The notes under the pieces are model-generated. The model did no database searches, was not told where the DNA came from, and saw nothing but the letters and a program-made list of their open reading frames with translations. A stretch of DNA of 64,000 bases, from NCBI GenBank assembly GCA_001899635.1, contig MKVQ01000036.1, positions 62,001-126,000 of the forward strand. Direction: 5' to 3'. The translations under genes and the position numbers were made by a program. The stretch's first letter is position 1. Each line of letters opens with the position of its first letter. The stretch is from Myxococcales bacterium 68-20 (GTDB lineage: Bacteria; Myxococcota_A; Polyangia; Polyangiales; Polyangiaceae). Shown here in pieces: positions 17,962 to 27,247 of this stretch.

Positions 17962-19185
17962 ATGACCCGTCACCTCCTCGCCTCCGTCCTCGCGTCCGTG
18001 AGCCTCACGAGCCTCTCTGCTTGCGACGACTCGCCGCCTGGCTCGACGACCACCGAGCCCCGGCCCGTCGCGAACGACGACAACGTTCCCTTCCCTTCCG
18101 CGGAATCCGGACAGGGCGCTGCGCCCGCGGACGCGGACGGAGCGACAACGCCACAACCCGCGCCGACATGTGCACCGGACACGTCGATGCCGCTCGGCAA
18201 CTCGTACACCGCGCTCACGTGCCTCCCGCAGCTCGATGCGATCGGCTACTGGCAGTCAGCTCGAGAGTGGGCCACGTACGACGATGTGCCCGTGACAGTC
18301 GCGGTGCTCGACCTCTCGTTCCTCACCGATCACCCCGACATCGCAGGCGCCGTCGACATGACGTGGAACTTCATGCAAGCGGACTGCACGGCGTTCGATC
18401 TCGGTAAGGGCGCTTGCAGGAAGGTGGCACCGCCCGTCCCCCGTCCGCCGCCTCCGCCGACGTCCGGAGAGGAGTCGATGATGCTCATCCACGGGACCAT
18501 GATCGCAGGGATCATCGCGGGGCGCGGCGTACCGGGTCAGGGTGTCGTCGGGGTGAATCCATCCGCGAAGCTCGACCTCTTCGTCCGCGACATGAACACC
18601 GACAACCTCTCGGCGCTGCGCTTCGCGATCGACCGACACGTCGACATCATCTCGATGAGCTGGCCGCTCGGAGCTCAGGTCGGCAACAAGGACGTCCCCG
18701 AGTTCAAGGCGCTGCTCGAAGCCGCGACCGAACAAGGGACGGTCATCGTCATGGCGGCCGGCAACTCGAGGATCGACGTCGATCGACAGCCCGTCTACCC
18801 CACCCGCTACTCGTCCATCCCGGGGGTGATCGCCGTCGGCTCGCTCGACGCGAACGGTGACCTCTTCACCCAGTTCTCCAACTACGGTCCGTCGTACGTC
18901 GATCTCGGCGCACCGGGGACGGCAGCCTCGGCGGGCGGTGACTTCCAGCGCGGCCGCTACAGCGTGCAGGTCGGAACGTCGTACTCGGGCCCGATGGTCG
19001 CCGGCGCCACCTCGCGCGTCATCCAGTACATGAAGCGAAAGAACGCGACCTACACCGCCGCCGACATCGAACGCCTCGTCGTCGAGGGCTCACGCTCGAG
19101 CCCCAAGCTCACGCCCTTCTTCAAAGACGGCCGCCAGCTCGACATGACGTCTCTCCTCACCCACCTGAAGACGAGCATCCCCTGA
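17962..19185 (+). CDS. Secreted subtilisin-like serine protease (S8), lipoprotein
   Basis: 407 residues, with a lipoprotein signal ending in SLSAC (Cys21). The catalytic triad is visible: Asp117 (VAVLDLSF), His177 (IHGTMIAGI) and Ser340 (GTSYSGPMVAG), with the oxyanion Asn268 in AAGNS. A proline-rich insert (PVPRPPPPPTSG) precedes the His segment. The protein is probably attached to the envelope and degrades peptides outside the cytoplasm. A GGAGGAGAGG ribosome site supports the ATG. The gene is divergent from leucine dehydrogenase; 253 bases between them hold no gene. Confidence 0.92.
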   Translation: MTRHLLASVLASVSLTSLSACDDSPPGSTTTEPRPVANDDNVPFPSAESGQGAAPADADGATTPQPAPTCAPDTSMPLGNSYTALTCLPQLDAIGYWQSAREWATYDDVPVTVAVLDLSFLTDHPDIAGAVDMTWNFMQADCTAFDLGKGACRKVAPPVPRPPPPPTSGEESMMLIHGTMIAGIIAGRGVPGQGVVGVNPSAKLDLFVRDMNTDNLSALRFAIDRHVDIISMSWPLGAQVGNKDVPEFKALLEAATEQGTVIVMAAGNSRIDVDRQPVYPTRYSSIPGVIAVGSLDANGDLFTQFSNYGPSYVDLGAPGTAASAGGDFQRGRYSVQVGTSYSGPMVAGATSRVIQYMKRKNATYTAADIERLVVEGSRSSPKLTPFFKDGRQLDMTSLLTHLKTSIP

Positions 19186-19412
19186 TTCGCCGATGACGAG
19201 AGGCGCATCGTGCTGCAAGCAGATGCTCGAACGCATCGTCTCCATACTCGTGAACCGCGCGCGAAGGTTCGAAGGCTCGGGATCGGTCACGGGCTCGGGT
19301 TGCGCTTGCTGGGTATGGCCCCAGAGAAGAGGCGCTCGTGGTCGAGCGGAGCGACAACGTCGCCACCAATTTCCTCGCGGCGGACGCGTGCGCCATCGCG
19401 AAGCTCCCGATC

Positions 19413-19600
<188 letters not shown>

Positions 19601-19675
19601 GAATTGAGCCTCCCTTTCGACCTGCGAGGTGGTTCAGCAGAGGCACTGGCGTCATTGCCGGCTGCCCAGCTCGCC

Positions 19676-19784
19676 TGTAGCTAGGCACTCGCGACGATGC
19701 AGAACGGCTCGAGTAGAAGCGGCGAACTGAATGAAGACCCCCGCCATGTAGCTAGGCACTCGCGACGATGCAGAACGGCTCGAG
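19676..19784 (+). repeat. 38-bp direct repeat, two copies
   Basis: Identical 38-base copies at 19676-19713 and 19747-19784 begin TGTAGCTAGGCACTCGCGAC and end CGGCTCGAG, separated by 33 bases. They lie inside the inverted pair. Two copies with a short spacer could come from a small tandem duplication. With only two units and a spacer that does not look foreign, this is not a CRISPR. Confidence 0.85.
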
Positions 19785-20036
19785 AAAGCTCGCTCGACCA
19801 TCGAGGACGGCGGCCCTCGATTCATGTAGTTTGCACAAGCAACTCGCGGCGCGCGCGCGCCGACACGACGCGACGCGACGCGATCATAGGGTCGCGTGCA
19901 CGCGCTCCACGACGGCGCGCGACACGAAGCTCGATTCGTGAGCTCCACACCGCGCCCTCTCCCGAAGGTCTCGGGCCGGAGCGTGGAAGACGCGCCGTTT
20001 GGGGGAGGCCCATGATGCCTGGAAGCGAGATCTCCC

Positions 20037-20150
20037 TTTCCGAAGGAAATGCGAAGCATTTCCTGAGGCCCGCGAGGCACCAGGTCGAAAGTGAAGACGG
20101 CCCCTCTCGCTCCCTGTCTCCCTGTCTCCCTGTGAATCTCTCTCTCGATG
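20037..20150 (-). repeat. Right copy of an inverted hairpin repeat
   Basis: On the minus strand it reads a short AG run, TTCACA, GGGAGACAGGGAGACAGGGAG, CTTTCGACCTGG, then a 9-bp hairpin AGGAAATGC-TTC-GCATTTCCT (20044-20064). Compared with the left copy, the hairpin arms differ in sequence but both arms differ together. Pairing is thus kept by compensating changes, which implies the hairpin itself matters. Confidence 0.7.
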
Positions 20151-20216
20151 GAGGCGGACCGAACGGCGATCTCGCCCTCTACGCATCGACTCCGTCCCGA
20201 AGGAGCCCGAAATGAC

Positions 20217-20244
20217 GAAAGGCGCGGTGGTGGCCGCGCCTTTC
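20217..20244 (-). terminator. Rho-independent terminator of the ABC exporter operon
   Basis: A perfect 11-bp stem GAAAGGCGCGG / CCGCGCCTTTC with a 6-base loop, 20 bases after the stop of the last operon gene. Read leftward, the stem ends in TTTC followed by GTCATTTC, a moderate T-rich tail. Confidence 0.75.
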
Positions 20245-20264
20245 ATCACTCGTCGTCGGTTCGG

Positions 20265-21335
20265 TCAGTGACCGTGGCCGTCGTCCGGGCCGTGTCCCAT
20301 CCCGTGGGGCATTCCCGGCATCCCCGGCGGCATCCCCGGCATTCCGGGCATGCTCGGCATCTCGAGCTTGGCGGGGCCGGCCCCGGCGTCGGGCGACTTC
20401 TGGAACTTCGACACCTCGGCCGTCGCCCAGTCCGCCGAGTACGACGGGATGCTGTAGATCGTGTCCGAGCCTTCCTTCATCGCCCAGCGGTTCGTGCCCG
20501 TCGACGTCTTGCCGACCTTCACGACGAACTTGCCGGCGTTGTCCTTGAGCTGGATCGTGACCGTCGCGTCCGGAGCGTCGAGCCCGGTGTCCGCCGCCGT
20601 CTTGCCGTCGCCGAAGTCGTCGGCCGTGAGCGACTTGAACGCGCGAACGGCGTCCTTCACCTTCTCCTCGTCGAAGCGCTCGATCGGGCGGCCCTTCCAG
20701 GAGCCCGACCACTTGTCGCCTTCCTTCGTGAAGGAGAGCGCGCCGTCCTTCTTCTCGATGACGATGCCGTTGGCGTTCTGATCGTCGAACTTGAGGATCT
20801 CGGTATCGCGGAAGCCCTTCGCCTCGCGCGTGTAGAGGTAGCTCGAGTACCCCGTGACGGCGTAGATGCCGGGCTTGCCGTCGACCATCGCCATCTGGCC
20901 ACGCATACCGGAGCTGCCGAACGTGAGATCGAGCTTCTTGTCGCCGCCCTTGTACGCGACGACGTGGACGCCCTTCTCCGGGACGAAGTCGTAGTCCTTC
21001 TTCGACTCGTCCGAGGCGGCGGAGACGATGACCTCCTTCGCCTTCAGGTCCTTCAGGTTCTTCACGAGCTGGTCGACGTTGCCCTGGTTGGCCGCAGCCT
21101 CCACCGGCTTCGTCATCGTCCACTGCTCGCCCTTCTTCTCGAGGACGATCTCGTCTTTTTCGCCGTTCTTGACGCTGATCTTGTCGAGCTCGTCCGGCGC
21201 CTTGATCTCGGGGAGCTCCGCGCTCGTCGTCGACGAGGTACCGATCTGCGCGTCCTTGTTCTTCGCGTAGTAGATGGCGCCGCCGAGCGCGGCGAGAACG
21301 ACGACTCCTGCGTACAGCTTCGTGCTCTGGCTCAT
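20265..21335 (-). CDS. DUF4340 protein with Met/Pro/Gly/His tail
   Basis: 356 residues: one N-terminal membrane helix (LYAGVVVLAALGGAIYYAK), then DUF4340 repeats (ISVKNGEKDEIVLEKKGEQW, LTFGSSGMRGQMAMVDG) that are beta-rich and periplasmic. DUF4340 proteins are typically encoded after GldG-type ABC subunits, as here. The last ~30 residues are an unusual run of Met, Pro, Gly and His (MPGMPPGMPGMPHGMGHG, ending DDGHGH). This could bind metal or be disordered. It is the last gene of the operon, 67 bases after gldG. Confidence 0.85.
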   Translation of the reverse strand: MSQSTKLYAGVVVLAALGGAIYYAKNKDAQIGTSSTTSAELPEIKAPDELDKISVKNGEKDEIVLEKKGEQWTMTKPVEAAANQGNVDQLVKNLKDLKAKEVIVSAASDESKKDYDFVPEKGVHVVAYKGGDKKLDLTFGSSGMRGQMAMVDGKPGIYAVTGYSSYLYTREAKGFRDTEILKFDDQNANGIVIEKKDGALSFTKEGDKWSGSWKGRPIERFDEEKVKDAVRAFKSLTADDFGDGKTAADTGLDAPDATVTIQLKDNAGKFVVKVGKTSTGTNRWAMKEGSDTIYSIPSYSADWATAEVSKFQKSPDAGAGPAKLEMPSMPGMPGMPPGMPGMPHGMGHGPDDGHGH

Positions 21336-21402
21336 GATCTCGCTTGCTATCAGAGAGGTTGTGACGACTCCTCGCCCGTGAGCGCGAGGAGTCGTCAGGT
21401 CA

Positions 21403-23256
21403 TCAGGCGGCCAGGAGGTCGACGTTCTGGCGGCGTGCCTCGCGGATACGCCAGAGGACGATGCCGAGGCCGACGAACAGGACCGGGATGCCGAGGGTCA
21501 TCGTGCCCTCGATCCAGCGCTGCTTCGTCTTGCGCTCCTTCTTGATGCGATCCTCTTCCTTCTTCAGCTGCTCCTCGGTCATGTCTTCGCCCGCCTTGGG
21601 CTTGACGACGTCGCCGTACGCGAGGTTCGGCTCCATGAGGATCTTCGCGCTCGCCGCGAGGAGGTCGACGTCGCCCGTCATCCAGTCGAGGAGGTTCTTC
21701 GTCTGGAGGATGAACGTCGTTCCGATGAGCTGGACGTACGGTCCGGCGATCTGGTTGAGGAACTCATCGCCACCGCCACCGGGCATCATCATGCCCATCT
21801 GGCCCATGTCCGGGCCCTGGCCGGAGCGGACGAACGGGTTGGCGAAGAACTGCGACGACGAGAGGACGAGAACGCGCGCGTTGTTCGTCGCCTCGGCGGG
21901 CGTCTCGACGCCCATCTTGTCGCCCTCGGGGAAGGCCGTCTTCAGCTTGCCCTCGGCCGCAGCCGCGATCGCGTGCTGCTGGAAGTTCCCCTTCGGGCGC
22001 CACTGGCGGGCGGGCTTGAGCTCGACGGTGTCGCCCGTCTCCGTGATCGCCGCCGGCGTCGACTGCGCGATGACGCGCAGCTTGTCACCGAGCTGCGGCT
22101 GCTTCTCCTTCTTCAGCGTGAGCGAGGAGGCGAACGGGAAGGACGCCTGCGGGATGCGGAAGAACGCGGCGAAGCTCGTGTCGAGGAGGACCTCCTCACC
22201 GGTGAAGCGGCTGTCCTCGCGGACGTCGAGCACCTGCGGGAAGATCATCGTGCGCGGGCCGGTGAGCGTGTCGACGCGGACGCGGAACGGACGGCCGAAC
22301 TCGAGGACGACGTCCTTGTTCATCCCGATGCCGTAACCCTCGAGGAGCTTCTCGAGACCGTGCGTGTTCAGCGTCGCGGTCATCGACGCATCGCCCGCCC
22401 GCGTGTTCACGGCGCTCGCGAGGACCGCGAGGCTCTTACCGCGCATGACGAACTGGTCGATGCGGCGGAGCTCCTTCTCGGTGATCTCCTTCGCCGGCTG
22501 CGTGATGAGGAGACCGTCGAGATCCTCGTCGACCTCGGCGTCGCCGCCCTTCAGGTCGACTTCCTTGATCTCGTAGAACGGGAAGTACTGGCCGATGATG
22601 CCCTGGATCGACGGGCCGCCCTGACGGCCGCCGCCCGGGACGAGGTTCGCGTCGGAGAGCTTCAGCTCGTCGTGCCCGGTGAGCACGCCGATCTTGTGCT
22701 TCGTCTTGTCACCCGCGTCCTTGAGCTCGCGGATCTTGTTCGTGATCCAGAACTCGAGGCCGGCGTTGTAGTCGGGCGAGAGGACCGGGATCTTGTCGCG
22801 CTGCGTCTTGTACGTGAAGACGAGGCCCATGTAGCCCTGCGCGACCTCGGCCTTGTCCTCGGTGTCCGAGCCCTCGATGCGCTGCAGCTTCTGGAGGCCT
22901 GCCTCCTCCGCCTTCTTGCGCTCCTCTTCCGTCTTCGGCTCGATGATCGTGTAGTCGAACTTGCCGCCGCCCTTCTCCTTGTACTGCTGGAGGAGGTCGC
23001 GGAGGTCGCGAACGAAGGCGTCGAGCTTCGGCAGGCCGCGCGTGACGTACGCATCAACCTGGATCTTCTCGCCGTCCTTGATCGAGCGGATGAGACGACC
23101 GCTGCCTTCCGACAGCGTGTACTTCTCCGCCGCCGTCATGTCCTTGCGCCAGTACATGAAGTAGCTGAGCACGTTCACGGCGACGACGATCGCAGCGAGG
23201 ATGAAAAGCAGGGCGCCGCTCTCGGTCGCCGCCTTCTTCTTGCGTTCCATGGCCAT
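21403..23256 (-). CDS. GldG-like ABC exporter auxiliary subunit
   Basis: 617 residues. A membrane helix near residues 15-35 (LLFILAAIVVAVNVLSYFMY) is followed by the GldG extracytoplasmic fold (YTLSEGSGRLIRSIKDGEKI, then KIGVLTGHDELKL) and a C-terminal helix (LGIPVLFVGLGIVLWRIREA). In gliding Bacteroidota the GldA-GldF-GldG ABC system takes part in motility. In other phyla its cargo is unknown. It lies between the permease and the DUF4340 gene in one leftward operon. Confidence 0.87.
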   Translation of the reverse strand: MAMERKKKAATESGALLFILAAIVVAVNVLSYFMYWRKDMTAAEKYTLSEGSGRLIRSIKDGEKIQVDAYVTRGLPKLDAFVRDLRDLLQQYKEKGGGKFDYTIIEPKTEEERKKAEEAGLQKLQRIEGSDTEDKAEVAQGYMGLVFTYKTQRDKIPVLSPDYNAGLEFWITNKIRELKDAGDKTKHKIGVLTGHDELKLSDANLVPGGGRQGGPSIQGIIGQYFPFYEIKEVDLKGGDAEVDEDLDGLLITQPAKEITEKELRRIDQFVMRGKSLAVLASAVNTRAGDASMTATLNTHGLEKLLEGYGIGMNKDVVLEFGRPFRVRVDTLTGPRTMIFPQVLDVREDSRFTGEEVLLDTSFAAFFRIPQASFPFASSLTLKKEKQPQLGDKLRVIAQSTPAAITETGDTVELKPARQWRPKGNFQQHAIAAAAEGKLKTAFPEGDKMGVETPAEATNNARVLVLSSSQFFANPFVRSGQGPDMGQMGMMMPGGGGDEFLNQIAGPYVQLIGTTFILQTKNLLDWMTGDVDLLAASAKILMEPNLAYGDVVKPKAGEDMTEEQLKKEEDRIKKERKTKQRWIEGTMTLGIPVLFVGLGIVLWRIREARRQNVDLLAA

Positions 23257-23334
23257 GTTTCGGTTTGCCCTATGAAGCCGAGATGAGTCTCAGAGAGTCC
23301 CCAGTGAAGCCCGTGCGCCAGCGTCAGCCGCGGC

Positions 23335-24255
23335 TCAGGCCCACTTCCTGCGCTCGAGCGCGTGGAACGCGACGACCAGACAGAGGACGGCGATCGACAC
23401 GAAGTAGATGATCGCGCGGGAATCGAGCAGACCGCGCGCGAACGGGTCGAAGCGCGACTGCAGGCTGATGAACGCAATCGCGTCGCCCGGCCAGCCCTGG
23501 AGCGACTCCAAGGCGCTGAGCTGACCGATGCCGAAGAGCGCACCGAGCGTGATCATCGTCGCGAAGAGCGAGAGGATCTGGCTGTCGGTGAAGCTCGAGT
23601 ACATGAGCCCGACCGCCGTGCCCGCGGCCGACAGAAAGAAGAGGCCGCTCATGCCGACCCAGAACGCGCCCCAGTCGAGCTCGCCGAGGTGCCAGGGCCA
23701 CTTGAACATCGCGAGCGGGTAGAGCACCACGAGCGCGAGCTGCATCGTCACGATCGTGAGCGCGGCGAAGTACTTGCCGAGAATGACCTCGCTGTCCTTC
23801 ACCGGCATCGTGATGAGGAGCTCGATCGTTCCGACGCGCTTCTCGTCGGCGAGCGCGCGCATCGTGAACAGCGGGATCACGAGACCGCACAGCGCCCACG
23901 GCAGCGAGTCGAACATGCGCTGCATCGTCACGCGGTCGACCTGCCAGAAGCCGCCCTTGTACATGAAGAAGTAGAGGCCGAGCGCGGCCATGCTCGTCCC
24001 GATGACGATGTAGGTGATGACGGAGTTGAAGTACGCCGCGAGCTCGCGCCGGGCGATCGTCATCGTCATCGAGAAGGAGCTCGGGCGGTCGATCGCGACC
24101 TTCTCCTTCGGTCCCGCGTCGAGCATCGCGAGCGGCTTGGTGGCCGCGTCGTCGCTGCTATCGCCGTCGGACTCGCTCTCGTCGCGCTCCTCGGCCTCCT
24201 CGGCGGCGTGGGACGTATCCTTCGTGTCCTTATCGATGGTGCTCTCGCTGCTCAT
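23335..24255 (-). CDS. GldF-like ABC transporter permease
   Basis: 306 residues with six predicted membrane helices of the ABC-2 type (for example VITYIVIGTSMAALGLYFFMY, IVTMQLALVVLYPLAMF, AIIYFVSIAVLCLVVAFHAL). The conserved ABC-2 segment FTMRALADEKRVGTIELLIT follows the second helix. The first ~45 residues are highly acidic and Ser-rich (EEAEERDESESDGDSSDDAA), an extension not needed by the fold. The start codon overlaps the stop of the ATPase gene as ATGA, so the two are translationally coupled. Confidence 0.88.
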   Translation of the reverse strand: MSSESTIDKDTKDTSHAAEEAEERDESESDGDSSDDAATKPLAMLDAGPKEKVAIDRPSSFSMTMTIARRELAAYFNSVITYIVIGTSMAALGLYFFMYKGGFWQVDRVTMQRMFDSLPWALCGLVIPLFTMRALADEKRVGTIELLITMPVKDSEVILGKYFAALTIVTMQLALVVLYPLAMFKWPWHLGELDWGAFWVGMSGLFFLSAAGTAVGLMYSSFTDSQILSLFATMITLGALFGIGQLSALESLQGWPGDAIAFISLQSRFDPFARGLLDSRAIIYFVSIAVLCLVVAFHALERRKWA

Positions 24256-25394
24256 CGCTCGTTCCTCTTGCCGTCGTCGTCGTCGGAATCCGAGTCCTCG
24301 TCGTCATCCGACTCGTCCTCTTCTTCCTCGTCGTCGTCGTCCTCGTCATCCTCGTCGTGTGCGCGACGAGCGCCGTCCTGCGCCGGTCCGAGCTGGCGGT
24401 TGCGCCGCTCGTCACCGATCGTGAGCTGCCGGAAGACGTCCTCGAGGGTCTGCGTGTCGCGATGCAGCTCGAGGAGAACCCAGCCCTTGTCCGCGATCAG
24501 ACGGAAGATCTCCGGACGGAGATCCTTCGCGTCCTCGCCGGCGAGCTCGTAGGAGTGCGCGCGCTCGTCCGTGGGGAGCTCGTTCACCTTCTTCACGCCC
24601 GGAAGCGAGCTCAGCGCACGCTCGACCTCGGTCTGTCGCGGCGGCGTGCCCTTTCCGCGGTACGGCGTATCGCCGGCGGACTCCTGGATCGACACGACGT
24701 AGCGGACGCGACCGCTCTTCGCGCGGATCTCGTCGAGCGGACCGTCGGCGACGATGCGACCGCGGGAGACGATGATCGCGCGTGCACACGCGGCCTCGAC
24801 CTCCTTGAGGTTGTGCGTCGAGAGGAGGACGGTGCGGTCCTTGCCGATCTGCTTCAGGTAGTTGAGGAACTCGGTGCGCTCGTTCGGATCGAGATCGCTG
24901 GTCGGCTCGTCGAGGATGAGGATCGGCGGGTCGTGGATGAGCGCCTGCGCGAGGCCGACGCGCTGCCGATAGCCGTGCGAGAGCTGCCGGATCTCCTTCG
25001 AGAGCGACTGAGCGAGGCCGCAGATCTCGACGACGCTACGCGCGCGCTGCTTGAACTTGCTCGCGTCGATGTTCCGGATCCGCGCCGCGAACTCGAGGTA
25101 CTCGTAGACGGTCATCTCGAGGTACAGCGGCGCACGCTGCGGCAGGTAGCCGATGTTCGCTCGAACCGCGAGAGTGTCGTCGAAGACGTCGTGGCCGCGG
25201 ACCTTCGCCATCCCGCTGGTGGGCGAGATGAAGCAGGTCAAGATCCGCATCGTGGTCGACTTCCCGGCGCCGTTCGGCCCGAGGAACCCCACGATCTCAC
25301 CTTTGTTGACCTCGAAGCTGACGTCGTCGAGCGCCCTGAACGAGCCGTATCGCTTCGTCAGGCCGTTCGCATAGATCATCACGTCGGTGGACAT
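24252..25394 (-). CDS. GldA-like ABC transporter ATPase with acidic tail
   Basis: 380 residues. Walker A GPNGAGKST (39-47), signature LSHGYRQRVG, Walker B ILILDEPTSDLDP and the switch His in LLSTHNLKEVE are all intact. After the ATPase core and a ~90-residue accessory domain comes a ~40-residue tail made almost only of Asp, Glu and Ser, ending GKRNER. I chose ATG 25394, preceded by GGAGGAT; the frame is open to 25448. It energises the membrane complex formed by the next three gene products. The matching acidic stretch on the permease N-terminus is notable. Confidence 0.9.
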   Translation of the reverse strand: MSTDVMIYANGLTKRYGSFRALDDVSFEVNKGEIVGFLGPNGAGKSTTMRILTCFISPTSGMAKVRGHDVFDDTLAVRANIGYLPQRAPLYLEMTVYEYLEFAARIRNIDASKFKQRARSVVEICGLAQSLSKEIRQLSHGYRQRVGLAQALIHDPPILILDEPTSDLDPNERTEFLNYLKQIGKDRTVLLSTHNLKEVEAACARAIIVSRGRIVADGPLDEIRAKSGRVRYVVSIQESAGDTPYRGKGTPPRQTEVERALSSLPGVKKVNELPTDERAHSYELAGEDAKDLRPEIFRLIADKGWVLLELHRDTQTLEDVFRQLTIGDERRNRQLGPAQDGARRAHDEDDEDDDDEEEEDESDDDEDSDSDDDDGKRNER

Positions 25395-26005
25395 CCATCC
25401 TCCGTCGCCCGCCCCCCGCCGCTGCTGGAGAGAGTATCGGACGCGCACATTCGAACGAGAGAGCGGGTAGCTGAGTCACATTCCTTGGTCGCTTCGCTTC
25501 CCTTGGAATGGTGGGTACGTCTTCTGACCCGCCCGCCGCGCGGAACGAGCTTCCTACCGGATTTCTTCCCCAGACCCAACAGTCCGTCGGTTTGACGCCC
25601 CACGACGGAGAGCCAAACGCGGCGAGATTTCATGAGAAGACCTTAAAGTCCCTCGGCCGCGCATCCTAATCGCGGGCCATGTCCTGTCAACGGATCGGCC
25701 AATGAATGCGGGCCGAAGGACCACCTCTGCGGTACGTTCGCGCGCGCTCGCGTACGTTCGGATCCCGTTCGCGACCATTCGCCGGCGAGGCTCGAGGTCG
25801 TGCGGGCGCCGGGCCCGGGCTGCGGGCCGTTCACGCGCGAGCCGACCTCGCAGGGGTCGTACGTCCGGCGGCGCGCGCGCTCGACCGTGTGGGCCTCAGC
25901 GGCGATCGCTCGCGACCTCGCCGTCGCGCTCGAGCGGCCGGACGAGCACGAGCGCCGCCTGGCTCATCGATGATCCAGCCCGAGCTCTCCGCAGCGGTCC
26001 GGCGC
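25395..26005. other. 611-base stretch without a recognisable gene
   Basis: This lies between the start of the ABC operon and the stop of the beta-helix lipoprotein gene. It should contain the operon promoter, but I see no convincing -35/-10 pair. An imperfect hairpin with CATTCC / GGAATG arms (25479-25510) and CGCTTCGCTTC in the loop resembles the hairpins at 19574 and 20044. Short frames here are not protein-like. Confidence 0.6.
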
Positions 26006-27232
26006 TCAGAGCGCGGCCGGGACCTTGATCTTCGGCGCGCTGATGCCGAGCGGCTTCGGGGGCACGCTCTTGTCGGCATCGGCGATCTGAACGTCGGCCT
26101 TGCTGTTCTGGACGACGAACTTGAGCCCCGAGTCGCCGGGATCGACCTTGCCGCCGACGATGATGATGCCGACCTCGCTCCCGTCGACCACGCCGGCGGC
26201 GCGATCGTTGCGCTCGAAGTTGGTCCGCTCGATCTTGAAGTCGGTCGAGCCGCCGAGGATCCCGATGCCGTCGCCGATCATCTCGGTGGCGGCGAGGTTG
26301 GTGGGGACGGGTGACGCGACGGTCTCCTTCACGGACCCGCCGACGATGATGATCCCCTTCAGCTCGATCCCGCCCATGCCGATGATGCGGTTCTTCGTGA
26401 GCTGCGTGTCCTGGATCGCGAGCGCCGGGGCTTCGAGGGTTCCCTGGAGACCTTGCGCCCAGACGCCTCGCTCGCGGTTCTCCGCGATCGTCGAGGCCTT
26501 GATGAGACCTCGCGTGCTCTTGCCGTCGAAGAGCACCCCCGTGCCCTCGTTCTTCTCGACCGTGACGCCGTCGAGCGTCAGCTTCGCCCCGCCCGCAGCG
26601 ACGACGCCCACGCCGGAGGAGAGCGACGTGCCTCCGTTCTCTCCCACGCGCCCGCCCGTCATCGTCACCTCGACGCCTTCACCCTGCGCGTAGAGGCCGT
26701 ACGTGCTCTTCTCGATCGCGACGTTCTCGAGCGTCGCGGTCGATCCGCCCTCGGTGGTGGGAAGGACGGCGACCGCCGCCTTCTTGGCGCCGGTGACCTT
26801 CACGTCGAAGAGCCTCACGGAGCGTGCGACGATCGCGATGCCGGTGCCCGGCGCGTCGAGCAGATCGAAGTTGCCGAGCTGCGCCTTGTCTCCGGTGACG
26901 CTGATCGCGCCGAGCGCGCCGACAGCGCCGGTCGTGACCGTGAGGGCGGCGCGGCTCCCCTTCGCGCCCACCAGCGTGACGTCGTGGCCGACGACCACGG
27001 GTACGGTCGACGTCACGCTGCCCGTGAGGACGACGCATCCGCCTGCCCCGACGTTCAAGAGACCGGAGACGAGGGACTTCTCGTCCGTCGCCGAGACGAC
27101 CTTGGCGCACGCGACACCATCGGGCGGCGAGCTCGTGACCGTGTCGTCGTCCGAGCCGCATCCGGTCGCGAAGCCCGATGCGAGGATCCCGGACAGAAGG
27201 AGGACGGCGGGGACGAGGGGCGTTCGTACCAT
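26006..27232 (-). CDS. Beta-helix repeat lipoprotein
   Basis: 408 residues. A lipoprotein signal ends SGFATGC (Cys25). The body is built from repeats of ~22 residues with hydrophobic/Gly/Asn patterns (GVGVVAAGGAKLTLDGVTVE, GTGVLFDGKSTRGLIKAST, RIIGMGGIELKGIIIVGGSV), typical of a right-handed parallel beta-helix. No polysaccharide lyase catalytic set is evident, so it may bind rather than cleave. It starts 15 bases after the stop of the kinase-cyclase gene on the same strand, so the two are probably cotranscribed. Confidence 0.8.
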   Translation of the reverse strand: MVRTPLVPAVLLLSGILASGFATGCGSDDDTVTSSPPDGVACAKVVSATDEKSLVSGLLNVGAGGCVVLTGSVTSTVPVVVGHDVTLVGAKGSRAALTVTTGAVGALGAISVTGDKAQLGNFDLLDAPGTGIAIVARSVRLFDVKVTGAKKAAVAVLPTTEGGSTATLENVAIEKSTYGLYAQGEGVEVTMTGGRVGENGGTSLSSGVGVVAAGGAKLTLDGVTVEKNEGTGVLFDGKSTRGLIKASTIAENRERGVWAQGLQGTLEAPALAIQDTQLTKNRIIGMGGIELKGIIIVGGSVKETVASPVPTNLAATEMIGDGIGILGGSTDFKIERTNFERNDRAAGVVDGSEVGIIIVGGKVDPGDSGLKFVVQNSKADVQIADADKSVPPKPLGISAPKIKVPAAL

Positions 27233-27247
27233 GCGGGCAGAGACTTT

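Noticed and set aside
19676-19784. Direct repeat considered as a CRISPR.
   Set aside because: Only two units, no array periodicity and no cas genes in the window.
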